This document shows, piece by piece, positions 11,833 through 19,029 of a DNA stretch of 27,201 bases. The translations under genes and the position numbers were made by a program. The notes beneath the pieces are model-generated. The model had not been told where the DNA came from. It saw only the letters and a program-made list of their open reading frames with translations, and searched no databases. Numbering within the stretch: position 1 is the first letter of the stretch; each line of letters starts with the position of its first letter. This stretch comes from a virus. The stretch lies in IMG/VR virus record IMGVR_UViG_3300036846_001155, positions 1 through 27,201 of that record; one strand, 5' to 3'.

Positions 11833-13029
11833 ATGGCCTCCTTGCTGGATGACCCCTCCTTAGAGCTTGGCGGCGCACTCGACAAGGTGTCTCCGCAAAC
11901 CCCTGTGTCCGGGCGGGTCATCCGGCCCCCGAGGAGTATCCTGAATGTCGTCACCGGGGCCGGCGAGGCCATCGGCCAAGATGTGGGTGGGATGCTCCAG
12001 GGCTTAGCTAACTACATCAAGACCCCTGGCATGGTCGCCAGTGGGGAAATACCCATGGGAGATGTGGCCAGGGCGGCGCAGGGCTTTGCCGCCAACACTG
12101 CCCTGTTAGGTGCGGGGATGCCTGCCCCAGCTGGTGCCCTCCGTTCACTGGCCGGGGTCAACAAGGCGGCCGCCGTCGACAGCGAGGCCCTGCTGACCGC
12201 CAAGGTCATGGCCTCCGGCGGGGCAACCCCGGACCAGATATGGGCTAAGACTGGGCACTACCAGGATGCCTTTGGCAACTGGCGCTTTGAGATACCCGAC
12301 CAAGGAGCCAAGCTGATTGCTCCGCCGGGCACCGGAGTCACCACCGCCGGCTGGGCCTTCGAGCACCCTGGACTCTTCAGGCAGTACCCTGATCTGGCTG
12401 GCCTCCCCGTCAACTTCAGCACGACGCTGGAACACGCAGGGCAAATGAACAAGAACGTCATAACAGGCAGGCCGGCACGGATGTACATCAACGCCAACCA
12501 GTCGCCAGAGCAGATACTAAAGACCTTCTTGCATGAAAGCGGGCACGGCATCCAGCTGCTGGAGGATTTGCCGGGTGGGTCCTCGCCGGAGGCATTCCTG
12601 CCGTCGGGTCACGCGACCCGGGTATGGAACTATCTCGGCCGTCTCGAACGCTTTAACGACCATCTCAAGACGGCAGGCATCGATCCTGCTGCGGAGGACC
12701 TTGGCACCCAGGAACTGAACGAGCTGCGCGAAGATTTGAACCGGGAGGGGACCGCTATAAACGAGGTGGCGGATAGAGCCAGCGCAGACTACCGGCAGGT
12801 GGCCGGCGAAATGGAGTCGTTCAACGTCGAGAGGCGGCACGACATGCCGCCGGAGGACCTTAGGCGTTGGTCGCCACCCAGGACCCAGGACACACCCTTT
12901 GGCCAGGAGACCATCTCCCCCAATGAGGTGCAGCCGCTGCGCCACCCGATGATCCGGCCGGCCCCTGTCCAGTGGACCTGGCCTAATATACTGTCTGCCC
13001 TCGCCGGCCTGAACCAGGGACAGCAGTGA
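11833..13029 (+). CDS. Polyvalent-protein-type metalloprotease, probable internal virion protein
   Basis: The protein has 398 residues from ATG 11833, without a ribosome binding site. The middle region resembles the large polyvalent protein domain families (LPD) in phages and mobile elements: NWRFEIPDQGAKL (149-161), AFEHPGLFRQYPDLAG (175-190), ARMYIN (215-220), then ILKTFLHESGHGIQLLED (228-245), where H234-E-x-x-H238 is a zinc metalloprotease motif. Family members usually have a slightly different HExxH and a conserved Gly after it. The N-terminal 115 residues are a hydrophobic, Gly/Ala-rich segment that could interact with membranes. I infer a protein carried in the virion and ejected, or a maturation protease. 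It abuts the next gene by a one-base TGATG overlap. Confidence 0.7.
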   Translation: MASLLDDPSLELGGALDKVSPQTPVSGRVIRPPRSILNVVTGAGEAIGQDVGGMLQGLANYIKTPGMVASGEIPMGDVARAAQGFAANTALLGAGMPAPAGALRSLAGVNKAAAVDSEALLTAKVMASGGATPDQIWAKTGHYQDAFGNWRFEIPDQGAKLIAPPGTGVTTAGWAFEHPGLFRQYPDLAGLPVNFSTTLEHAGQMNKNVITGRPARMYINANQSPEQILKTFLHESGHGIQLLEDLPGGSSPEAFLPSGHATRVWNYLGRLERFNDHLKTAGIDPAAEDLGTQELNELREDLNREGTAINEVADRASADYRQVAGEMESFNVERRHDMPPEDLRRWSPPRTQDTPFGQETISPNEVQPLRHPMIRPAPVQWTWPNILSALAGLNQGQQ

Positions 13030-14237
13030 TGGCTGACGACGACACGGGTAGGGCTACAGCCGCCGGCCTCAAGCAGGACTCCCCCCAGCTGACCCTGCCT
13101 GATGTGTATGTGGGCAAGCCTGCCCCACCGCAACCGCTACCCACACTGGACTGGGGGGCCATCCTGCGGCAGTTGAACAGTTTGGCCGCCGGCTTCCCGA
13201 CGGGACCGGCCGACACGGTCGACTTGAACCCGGCGCAGCAAGCTGCCCTAGCCAGGAAGCAGCGGGCTGGAAGGGTGCAGGGGGCCGTCGCTGACCCGGG
13301 CATCTTCGGCGGCCACCCCCAATCGTCGGGGGACATGGTCGAGAACCCGCCGGCCCCACTGCCGGGATCGAACATGCTGCGCTACAATCCTGCCATCGAG
13401 GGACTGCAACGCCTCGGAAGACACGGGCGGCCTGAAGCCGACCCGATGCTCAAGGCCCAGGCTCAGCCGGAGCTTGAGGATCAACGGTTCTGGGGAGCCA
13501 ATCTCCAGCGCAACCGGGCCTTCCTGAACCCAGGCGCGGCGGCCCCCTACAACACGGCCCTGCCGCCGGCGCAGGAGGCCCAGTTCAGGGCCTGGCTGAC
13601 CGAGAACCAGGTCCCCTTCAACCCCGATCTGCCCGTGTCGGACTACGACATGCGCGGCTACTGGGCCGCCCTTCAGAGCGGCGATCCACAAGCGAAGCAA
13701 GCGGTCGACCCCAACGACAACCGGCCGCACTTCCCCGACTATTGGAAGACGCCGCTCTCCCCCACCTTCTCCAGCGACAGTCAGTGGGCCAATCCCGCGA
13801 CAGCGCCGAGATGGGAGGGTGACAACTACCAGCTACCCAACGGCCAAATCCTGTGGGACGACAAGGCGCAGAAGTGGCTCGGGCCCAACCCGCCATGGGG
13901 ACCGCAGAGCCAGGCCCCGCAGCCGGCGCTGCCCCGGATGGGTGGCCTGCCCTCCCCCCTCCAGGGTGTGCCGGGTGTGCAGCCCCAGACGGCTCCGCTG
14001 CTTCAGCAGGCGGCCCTCCTGCGTATGTTGCTGCCGGGGGGAATGGTGGGGCCGGGCGGCTATAAGCCAATGCCGGGGACCCAGGACAACCCGCTGTTGC
14101 AGCCTGGAGAAGAGGGTGCGGTGGTGGGGTCGAGGCCAGTGCCCGGCAGTCGGGACCGCAATCGCTTCTTCAACCCCAATGGATTGGCCCCCTATAATGC
14201 GCCCGGTCAGCCAGACGACCGTAGTCAGGAGACATGA
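13029..14237 (+). CDS. Pro-rich virion protein with a conserved Trp-rich domain
   Basis: The protein has 402 residues, ATG 13029, overlapping the previous TGA by one base. The N- and C-terminal parts are Pro/Gly-rich and probably disordered. The middle (about residues 165-285) is a conserved-looking domain: YNTALPPAQEAQFRAWLTE, then DYDMRGYWAALQSGD, HFPDYWKTPLSPTFS and APRWEGDNYQLPNGQIL. I recall this pattern from many phages, next to portal or internal proteins, without known function. Its position between the putative internal protease and the portal suggests an internal or neck protein. Late Pro-rich stretches look like flexible linkers. Confidence 0.7.
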   Translation: MADDDTGRATAAGLKQDSPQLTLPDVYVGKPAPPQPLPTLDWGAILRQLNSLAAGFPTGPADTVDLNPAQQAALARKQRAGRVQGAVADPGIFGGHPQSSGDMVENPPAPLPGSNMLRYNPAIEGLQRLGRHGRPEADPMLKAQAQPELEDQRFWGANLQRNRAFLNPGAAAPYNTALPPAQEAQFRAWLTENQVPFNPDLPVSDYDMRGYWAALQSGDPQAKQAVDPNDNRPHFPDYWKTPLSPTFSSDSQWANPATAPRWEGDNYQLPNGQILWDDKAQKWLGPNPPWGPQSQAPQPALPRMGGLPSPLQGVPGVQPQTAPLLQQAALLRMLLPGGMVGPGGYKPMPGTQDNPLLQPGEEGAVVGSRPVPGSRDRNRFFNPNGLAPYNAPGQPDDRSQET

Positions 14238-14263
14238 TGCACACCAGCGGATCGCGAGCGTAG
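14234..14263 (+). other. Minicistron before the portal gene
   Basis: AGGAG (14228-14232) precedes ATG ATG and a frame MMHTSGSRA ending in TAG at 14261-14263, where the stop is inside the hairpin at 14251-14271. The portal ATG follows seven bases later and lacks its own Shine-Dalgarno sequence, so this may act as a coupling leader. It may also be fortuitous. Confidence 0.3.
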
Positions 14264-14271
14264 CGAGCGAT
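14251..14271 (+). repeat. GCGTAGC-tipped hairpin ending on the portal start codon (family copy 3)
   Basis: Arms ATCGC (14251-14255) and GCGAT (14267-14271) enclose the same GAGCGTAGCGA core as 9594-9614. The third base of each arm differs from that copy (C and G rather than G and C), keeping the pair. The last AT is the start of the portal ATG at 14270. Confidence 0.75.
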
Positions 14272-15982
14272 GGCCAGGCGGAGCCAGACACCCAGTCACG
14301 CGGCTAATCTGGGCCGGATACCCCGGCGGGATGTTGGGGCGTGGTGCCAGGAGATCATTGCCAAGTGCACCGTGAGCCGGGATGATCGGGTCAGGCAGGC
14401 GCAGGTCTACAGGAACTTCTATTATACCGGGACGGATGACGGGCAGGGGGCCGTCGACAATGAGATTTACCCGGCGGTGGATCATCTGGCCTCGTCGCTC
14501 TTTAGCCCCGTCAACCCAAGATTTGTCTTTAGCTTTGACCATAGCGATACGCCGGAGGAGCGGGCCAAAGGACACAAGGCCGCCGAGCATCTCAGCAAGG
14601 AGTTCTCACGAAGAGGGGTCGACAATGCCTTTGCCGCCGCCGTCAACTGGGGCCTCATCGACAGCTCCTGCTTTGTCAAGCTGCTATGGGGCCGGAAGGG
14701 CCTCGACCCCTATGTGATCGCCCAGGGCTTTATGGGGGTCTACTACGAGGGATTGCAGGGCCTCGACCGGCAGGACGCCTTTGTCCACACCAGCTTCATG
14801 ACGCTGGGGTCCTTCGAGCGGAGCATCGCGGACCACCCCGAAGAGCGGGCGATCAAGAACTATGTCAGGAGAAGGGCGAGGGCTGACCCGACGATCATGG
14901 GCCAGCAGCACGACGTGCGCACGTTGTTGATTGGCGGGACCATCCCGGTCAACCTGACGCCCCCCCAATCGAGTATTCCGGGGGGCTGGGTCAACTGGGT
15001 CAAGGGACCGCGCCCACAAGTCGATGCCCAGACCCTTACCGAGCTTGTCCAGATCGACGAGCTGTGGGTGATCGACAACGACCGGGAGGACTACACCACC
15101 TTCCAGCTGGTGGACGAGCTGGTCATCGAGGGCAAGCTCCAGCGGCGCAACTTGTTGGGCATTAGTGGGCACCAGCCGTTTGTGCAAGTCGTGCCCAATC
15201 CTGTGCTCGACTACTTCTGGGGGAGGTCCGAGGCGGCCCAGCTGATGATGGCCCAACAGGCGGTCACGGCCCAGGTCAACGGCATCTCGCGGACCATGCG
15301 GATGCAGGAGGACCCGCCGATGACCTTCAACGGGATGACCGGCAACATCGACGAGAAGCGAAGTACACTCATGAAGCCCGGCGGCCGCCTTGCGGAAAAT
15401 AACCCGCAGTTCAAGGCCGAGAACATGGCCCCCAAGTTGGCCGAGCAGGCCCTGCCTTTCCTGGGAGATTTGCGGGAGAACTTCCACCGGCAGAGCGGGT
15501 TTGAAGCGCCGGTGTCAAGGGGCATGGGCGAGCAGGGTGTGAGATCGGGCGTACACGGCGAGACGATGGTGCGGATGGCCTCGCCTAGACTAAGGGACCG
15601 GGCACTCGACATCGAGAAGACCTACGCCGAGTTGGGCGACCTCGGCTTCCAGATGTTGCAGGACAAGGTGCCCGACATGTTCACCGTCCATGTCGAGGGC
15701 CAAGCCAAGCCAGTAGAGTTTATCCTGGACCAATTGGCGGATGACTACGATCTGTCGGTAGACAGTCATAGTGCAAGTCCGGCCTTCTCGGAAGAAGCAA
15801 GGTCACTTGCCTTTGACTTGGCGAGGACCAAAGCCATTGATGACAAGGGCCTAATCCGCTTGACACACCCTCCCCAGGAGGACACTCTTCTCGCCGACAT
15901 CGACGAGCGCCGGAAGAAGCAGGCAGAGATGCTTGCAGCTCACCCGGAGATGCTACGGTCGTCTGGTCGAGGCCGAGGCTAA
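14270..15982 (+). CDS. Portal protein
   Basis: The 570-residue protein is the head vertex ring through which DNA passes. Start ATG 14270 is at the hairpin end; no Shine-Dalgarno sequence is directly upstream. Portal-like features are EIYPAVDHLASSLFSP, the helix-rich NAFAAAVNWGLIDSS, and PFVQVVPNPVLDYFWGRSEA followed by QLMMAQQAVTAQVNGISRTM (about residues 305-345), matching the way portal proteins of podovirus-type phages introduce a long helical crown and stem. The C-terminus (about 500-570) is helical and charged. Position between the internal proteins and the scaffold/capsid genes is normal, and the length is typical. No lysozyme or protease domain is fused. Confidence 0.85.
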   Translation: MARRSQTPSHAANLGRIPRRDVGAWCQEIIAKCTVSRDDRVRQAQVYRNFYYTGTDDGQGAVDNEIYPAVDHLASSLFSPVNPRFVFSFDHSDTPEERAKGHKAAEHLSKEFSRRGVDNAFAAAVNWGLIDSSCFVKLLWGRKGLDPYVIAQGFMGVYYEGLQGLDRQDAFVHTSFMTLGSFERSIADHPEERAIKNYVRRRARADPTIMGQQHDVRTLLIGGTIPVNLTPPQSSIPGGWVNWVKGPRPQVDAQTLTELVQIDELWVIDNDREDYTTFQLVDELVIEGKLQRRNLLGISGHQPFVQVVPNPVLDYFWGRSEAAQLMMAQQAVTAQVNGISRTMRMQEDPPMTFNGMTGNIDEKRSTLMKPGGRLAENNPQFKAENMAPKLAEQALPFLGDLRENFHRQSGFEAPVSRGMGEQGVRSGVHGETMVRMASPRLRDRALDIEKTYAELGDLGFQMLQDKVPDMFTVHVEGQAKPVEFILDQLADDYDLSVDSHSASPAFSEEARSLAFDLARTKAIDDKGLIRLTHPPQEDTLLADIDERRKKQAEMLAAHPEMLRSSGRGRG

Positions 15983-16042
15983 GACCATCCCTGTCCCTGG
16001 GTAGGGTGTCTCCCCGGGACGCTCAAAGGAAGGAGGCCCTCC

Positions 16043-16090
16043 ATGGCACGTCGCATGGGTCGTCGGCACCGTCGGGGCCGGCGTAAGTAA
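16043..16090 (+). CDS. Tiny arginine-rich peptide, 15 residues
   Basis: ATG 16043 has AGGAGG (16031-16036) six bases upstream, the strongest ribosome binding site in this part of the window, and reads MARRMGRRHRRGRRK then TAA. Ten of 15 residues are Arg, His or Lys. It is too short for any domain. Strong initiation and extreme composition make it unlikely to be chance, although a leader peptide for the next gene (ATG 16115) is an alternative. It resembles the Arg-rich tail of the protein at 5194-5373 in composition, and a role binding packaged DNA or scaffold RNA is speculative. Confidence 0.55.
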   Translation: MARRMGRRHRRGRRK

Positions 16091-16114
16091 CCAAGGGTTG
16101 GAGGGGGATAGAGG

Positions 16115-16555
16115 ATGCCGCCGCCGCCAGTAGGCATGTTGGGACCACAGCCTCCCTTCGGCTCCGCGCCCATCACGCGTCCTAGCGCCAGCCTTGGTAG
16201 CGCCGCAAACGGTTCCGCCATGGTTGGGCAAGCGGTGAACATGCTGGAGAAAGCACTTTCCGATATTCCCCCCCAACACCCTCTCCACAAAGAAGTTCTC
16301 AGGGCCATCAGCAACCTGACCAAGGTTGCGCCACCTCAAGCCCAGTCGCCTGGTGTCGGGCTGGAAGCCCTGAAGCAGATGTTGGCAGGCTCACAGCAGC
16401 AATCCCCGTTGGCTGCCCTGCTGGCTGGTCGCGGGGGAGGCGGCGGCGGGATGCCCGGAGTCATGCCACCGCCTGCTATGGGGGCTGGCGGAGCACCTCC
16501 TGGTCCCGGCGCGCCCCCCGGCGGTCCACCCGGTCCGCCGCCACCACCAATGTAG
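16115..16555 (+). CDS. Gly/Pro-rich protein near scaffold genes
   Basis: The protein has 146 residues. ATG 16115 follows GATAGAGG directly. Residues 28-85 are a helical region (NGSAMVGQAVNMLEKALSD, EVLRAISNLTK) flanked by Pro/Gly/Gln-rich stretches; the C-terminal third is almost only Gly, Pro, Ala and Met (GGGGGG, then GAPPGPGAPP). It is between the portal and the HNH gene, so a minor head protein or assembly factor fits, but there is no clear family. Confidence 0.6.
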   Translation: MPPPPVGMLGPQPPFGSAPITRPSASLGSAANGSAMVGQAVNMLEKALSDIPPQHPLHKEVLRAISNLTKVAPPQAQSPGVGLEALKQMLAGSQQQSPLAALLAGRGGGGGGMPGVMPPPAMGAGGAPPGPGAPPGGPPGPPPPPM

Positions 16556-16562
16556 GAAAGAC

Positions 16563-17180
16563 ATGCCGTTCAAGGGCCACAGGAAGCCGCTTCCAGAGGT
16601 TCCGCTTCGGGGCCGGAAGGAGTCGCGTCTGGCCGGCGAGCTGCTGTACTTCACGGGGAAGCAGTGCCTGCGCGGACATGTAGCTGCACGTTATGTGGTC
16701 GATGGCCGGTGTATGGAATGCAGCCGCCAACGCTTTCGGGACCAGGGCTATTCCAGAAACTACAGGGCCGCTCACCTGGATCAGGTGCGGTCGACATCCA
16801 GACGCAGTGCTTATCGGACGAGAGTGAACGATCCGGTATGGGGGCTTTACATAGGTGCTCGTAGCAGGGCGCAGGCGCGGGGTATCGACTTCTCCATTGA
16901 GAGGTCTGACCTGGACATGAACCAGGGCATCTGCCCGTGTTGTAGCCGGGAGATGTTTCCGGGTAAGAACAAGGGCGGTCCCGCCGCCGACTCGCCGTCG
17001 GTCGACCGGCTCGACCCAAGACAAGGTTACGTTCCAGGTAATGTTGTGGTGATTTGCTGGGCCTGCAACAAGTTGAAGGGCAGCGCTACCATAGAACAGT
17101 TAGAGAATATGGTGGCGTGGCTCAAGAGAGTGTTGGGGGAAAGCAAGGTCATTCACTTGAGGAGTATTCCAAATGGCTGA
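16563..17180 (+). CDS. HNH endonuclease with N-terminal zinc ribbon (possible homing enzyme)
   Basis: The protein has 205 residues, ATG 16563, with AGGA upstream. Residues 31-54 are a zinc ribbon of the type C-L-R-G-H...C-x-x-C (Cys35, His39, Cys50, Cys53). Residues 124-171 form an HNH/endonuclease VII-like fold: CPCC (124-127), SVDRLDPRQGYVPGNVVVIC (146-166), then WACNKLKG. The central helical part is Arg-rich, suited to DNA binding. Free-standing HNH genes of this kind are usual among head genes of phages and spread as mobile genes. It overlaps the gene at 17173 by eight bases. An alternative role is in genome cutting near packaging. Confidence 0.85.
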   Translation: MPFKGHRKPLPEVPLRGRKESRLAGELLYFTGKQCLRGHVAARYVVDGRCMECSRQRFRDQGYSRNYRAAHLDQVRSTSRRSAYRTRVNDPVWGLYIGARSRAQARGIDFSIERSDLDMNQGICPCCSREMFPGKNKGGPAADSPSVDRLDPRQGYVPGNVVVICWACNKLKGSATIEQLENMVAWLKRVLGESKVIHLRSIPNG

Positions 17181-17361
17181 CAGGAAGTTCCCCAGAGCTT
17201 ACCGTGACTCGGTCCCGCAAGATCTCGACGCGCCCGACCCGATGGTGGTCAGGGTGCCGTTCAACAACATGGACATCGGGGCGCGCAAGAGCGTTACGCG
17301 CTCGATCAAGGACGTGAACAACATGAACATCAGTCACGTCCCCGACGCCAACTCTCACTAG
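17173..17361 (+). CDS. Hypothetical protein, 62 residues
   Basis: ATG 17173 has GAGGAG about eight bases upstream, inside the end of the HNH gene. The product (MADRKFPRAYRDSVPQDLD ... SRSIKDVNNMN-type end) is hydrophilic with Asp and Asn. It contains VVRVPFNNMDIGARKS. No family recognised. It leads into the scaffold-like gene, separated by a good ribosome binding site. Confidence 0.65.
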   Translation: MADRKFPRAYRDSVPQDLDAPDPMVVRVPFNNMDIGARKSVTRSIKDVNNMNISHVPDANSH

Positions 17362-17370
17362 GAGCGGGCG

Positions 17371-17979
17371 ATGGAGATCGATGACGCCGACGCCCAACTG
17401 TTAGCCACGGTCAAGCGCCTGGGGGGGATGCCGGCGCTTGACCAGATGTACCGGGCACACACGCTGCACACGACGCTCCATGGGGACCCCAATGTGCGGA
17501 CCCACTACGAGCGGCTGATCAAGCACAAGTATCCGCAGGCCCAGACCACCGACGACATCGCCGCTCCCTATGTGCGGGAACTCAATGCGACCGCCGAGCG
17601 GGTCAAGAAGCTTGAGGATGAGCGGGTCGCCGAGCGGGATGCCGTCCTGATGGAAAGACGGCAGTCGAGCTTCAACGAGGCTTGGGGGCAAGCCGTCAAG
17701 GACCACGACATGACCGCCGAGGGCGAAGACGCCCTGGCCAAGTTCATGGAGAAGGAGAAGCTGCACGATCCCGAGAGCGCAGCCCTCTTGTATTTTAAGC
17801 GCAACCCGAAGCCGCAGTCTCCGCAGGAGAGTGGGGGGCTCGCTCCCAAGACATGGGGGGTGGGGCCGCTGCCCGGCGAGGACCCCGAGTCCTCCAAGCT
17901 TCTGCTGGAGAATCCGGAGCGCTGGGCCGACAACGAGGCCTACAGCGTGCTCAATGAGATGCGTGCTACAAGTCGATGA
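17371..17979 (+). CDS. Scaffold-like protein
   Basis: The protein has 202 residues. ATG 17371 has AGGAG six bases upstream. Its middle (about residues 60-125) is a charged helical region with likely coiled coil: ELNATAERVKKLEDERVAER, then RRQSSFNEAWGQAVKDHD. The last third is Pro/Gly-rich with acidic residues. It lies directly before the major capsid gene and its composition, size and order fit a phage scaffolding protein, which guides capsid assembly and is then removed. No sequence family is recognised, so this is by position and composition. The stop is followed by a ten-codon minicistron to the capsid gene. Confidence 0.7.
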   Translation: MEIDDADAQLLATVKRLGGMPALDQMYRAHTLHTTLHGDPNVRTHYERLIKHKYPQAQTTDDIAAPYVRELNATAERVKKLEDERVAERDAVLMERRQSSFNEAWGQAVKDHDMTAEGEDALAKFMEKEKLHDPESAALLYFKRNPKPQSPQESGGLAPKTWGVGPLPGEDPESSKLLLENPERWADNEAYSVLNEMRATSR

Positions 17980-18008
17980 CTACGGACCTTAAAGTGGAGA
18001 ACAAGTAA
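17976..18008 (+). other. Ten-codon minicistron bridging scaffold and capsid genes
   Basis: ATG 17976 overlaps the scaffold TGA (ATGA) and the frame MTTDLKVENK ends in TAA that overlaps the capsid ATG (TAATG). Both junctions are coupling-type overlaps. The capsid gene's GGAG is inside it. It could be an accident of a 30-base spacer. Confidence 0.3.
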
Positions 18009-19018
18009 TGCCCCAGTTCGGCAGCGGCATTATTCCAAGTGGGCCTGTAGGCCTCGAACTTGCTGCAATCACCCGGCGGGCATTCATCCCGGCCTTGGTG
18101 GTCCAGATATACAAGGCCCACCCGGTCTTGAGCCTGCTGCTGGGTAATGCCCAGAGGGCGGCCGGCGGCGTCTCGTCGGTCACAGTGCCGACGCAGGGGG
18201 CGTCGTTTGTCCAGTATAGCTGGGCCGGGTTTGACGGCGCATTCCCGCAGCCGACGGACCTGACCGCCGTGCAGAATGCCGAGTTCAACCTCAAGCTTGG
18301 CGTCGTGCCCATCCCGTTCCTGGGGATGGAGGCACTGGTCCAGGCAACCGAGGTCGTCATCCCCCGGTTGAGAGCCGTCATGGCCGACGCCAAGGCTGTC
18401 GCCACCCAGAGCATCGCCTCTGCCCTCTACCAGAACAACCAGAACGCTCCCCTCCAGGTCGACAGCTTCTCACAGGCCTATGACAACGGGGCCAACGTCC
18501 CGACGTACGGGGGCATCAACCGGAACGCCAACCCGTTCTGGAAGTCCAACCTGATCGCGGTCAACACCAACATCTCCACCCGGGTGGGCATCGCCTCCAG
18601 GATCGCGCAGCTGACCTTCCTGAATGGTGGGGAAGCGCCGGACTTCGGGGTCATGTCCTTCGGCGACTGGACTACCCTCATGCAGGACTTCATGGGGGCC
18701 GAGCAATTCAGGACCAGCCCAGGCTCTGTCTATGGGATGGACGACAGCGTGAATGCCGGGTTCCGGTGCCTGACGGTCCTCAACGTGCCGATCTTCCCCG
18801 ATCCGTTCTTGCAACAGGGGACGATGTACCTGTTCAACACCAAGTATATCGCGATGTACATCAGCGAGGACGCGCCGTTCCTGTTCTCCGGGTTCGAGAG
18901 CACCATCCCCAACTTCCAGATCGCGAATATTGGGGTGATGATCGTGGCCTTCAATGTGGTCTGCACCAAGCCTGTGACGGGCATGCAGTTGACTGGCATG
19001 ACCGGCAACGCTTTCTAG
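18008..19018 (+). CDS. Major capsid protein
   Basis: The protein has 336 residues from ATG 18008, with GGAG eight bases upstream. Its position right after the scaffold-like gene, its size, and stretches such as AITRRAFIPALVVQIYKAHP near the N-terminus, FGVMSFGDWTTLMQDFMGA in the middle and PDPFLQQGTMYLFNTKYIAMY followed by ISEDAPFLFSGFES point to an HK97-fold capsid subunit of podovirus-type phages: helix spine followed by an A-domain and the conserved 'YLFNTKYI' strand. No protease signal or N-terminal delta domain is apparent, which fits a separate scaffold. A named family is not asserted; the assignment is from architecture and context. Confidence 0.85.
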   Translation: MPQFGSGIIPSGPVGLELAAITRRAFIPALVVQIYKAHPVLSLLLGNAQRAAGGVSSVTVPTQGASFVQYSWAGFDGAFPQPTDLTAVQNAEFNLKLGVVPIPFLGMEALVQATEVVIPRLRAVMADAKAVATQSIASALYQNNQNAPLQVDSFSQAYDNGANVPTYGGINRNANPFWKSNLIAVNTNISTRVGIASRIAQLTFLNGGEAPDFGVMSFGDWTTLMQDFMGAEQFRTSPGSVYGMDDSVNAGFRCLTVLNVPIFPDPFLQQGTMYLFNTKYIAMYISEDAPFLFSGFESTIPNFQIANIGVMIVAFNVVCTKPVTGMQLTGMTGNAF

Positions 19019-19029
19019 GAGAACGTTGT

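Noticed and set aside
14684-15487. Leftward 267-residue frame inside the portal gene
   Set aside because: A shadow of a high-GC coding region; no ribosome binding site and composition of an antisense reading.
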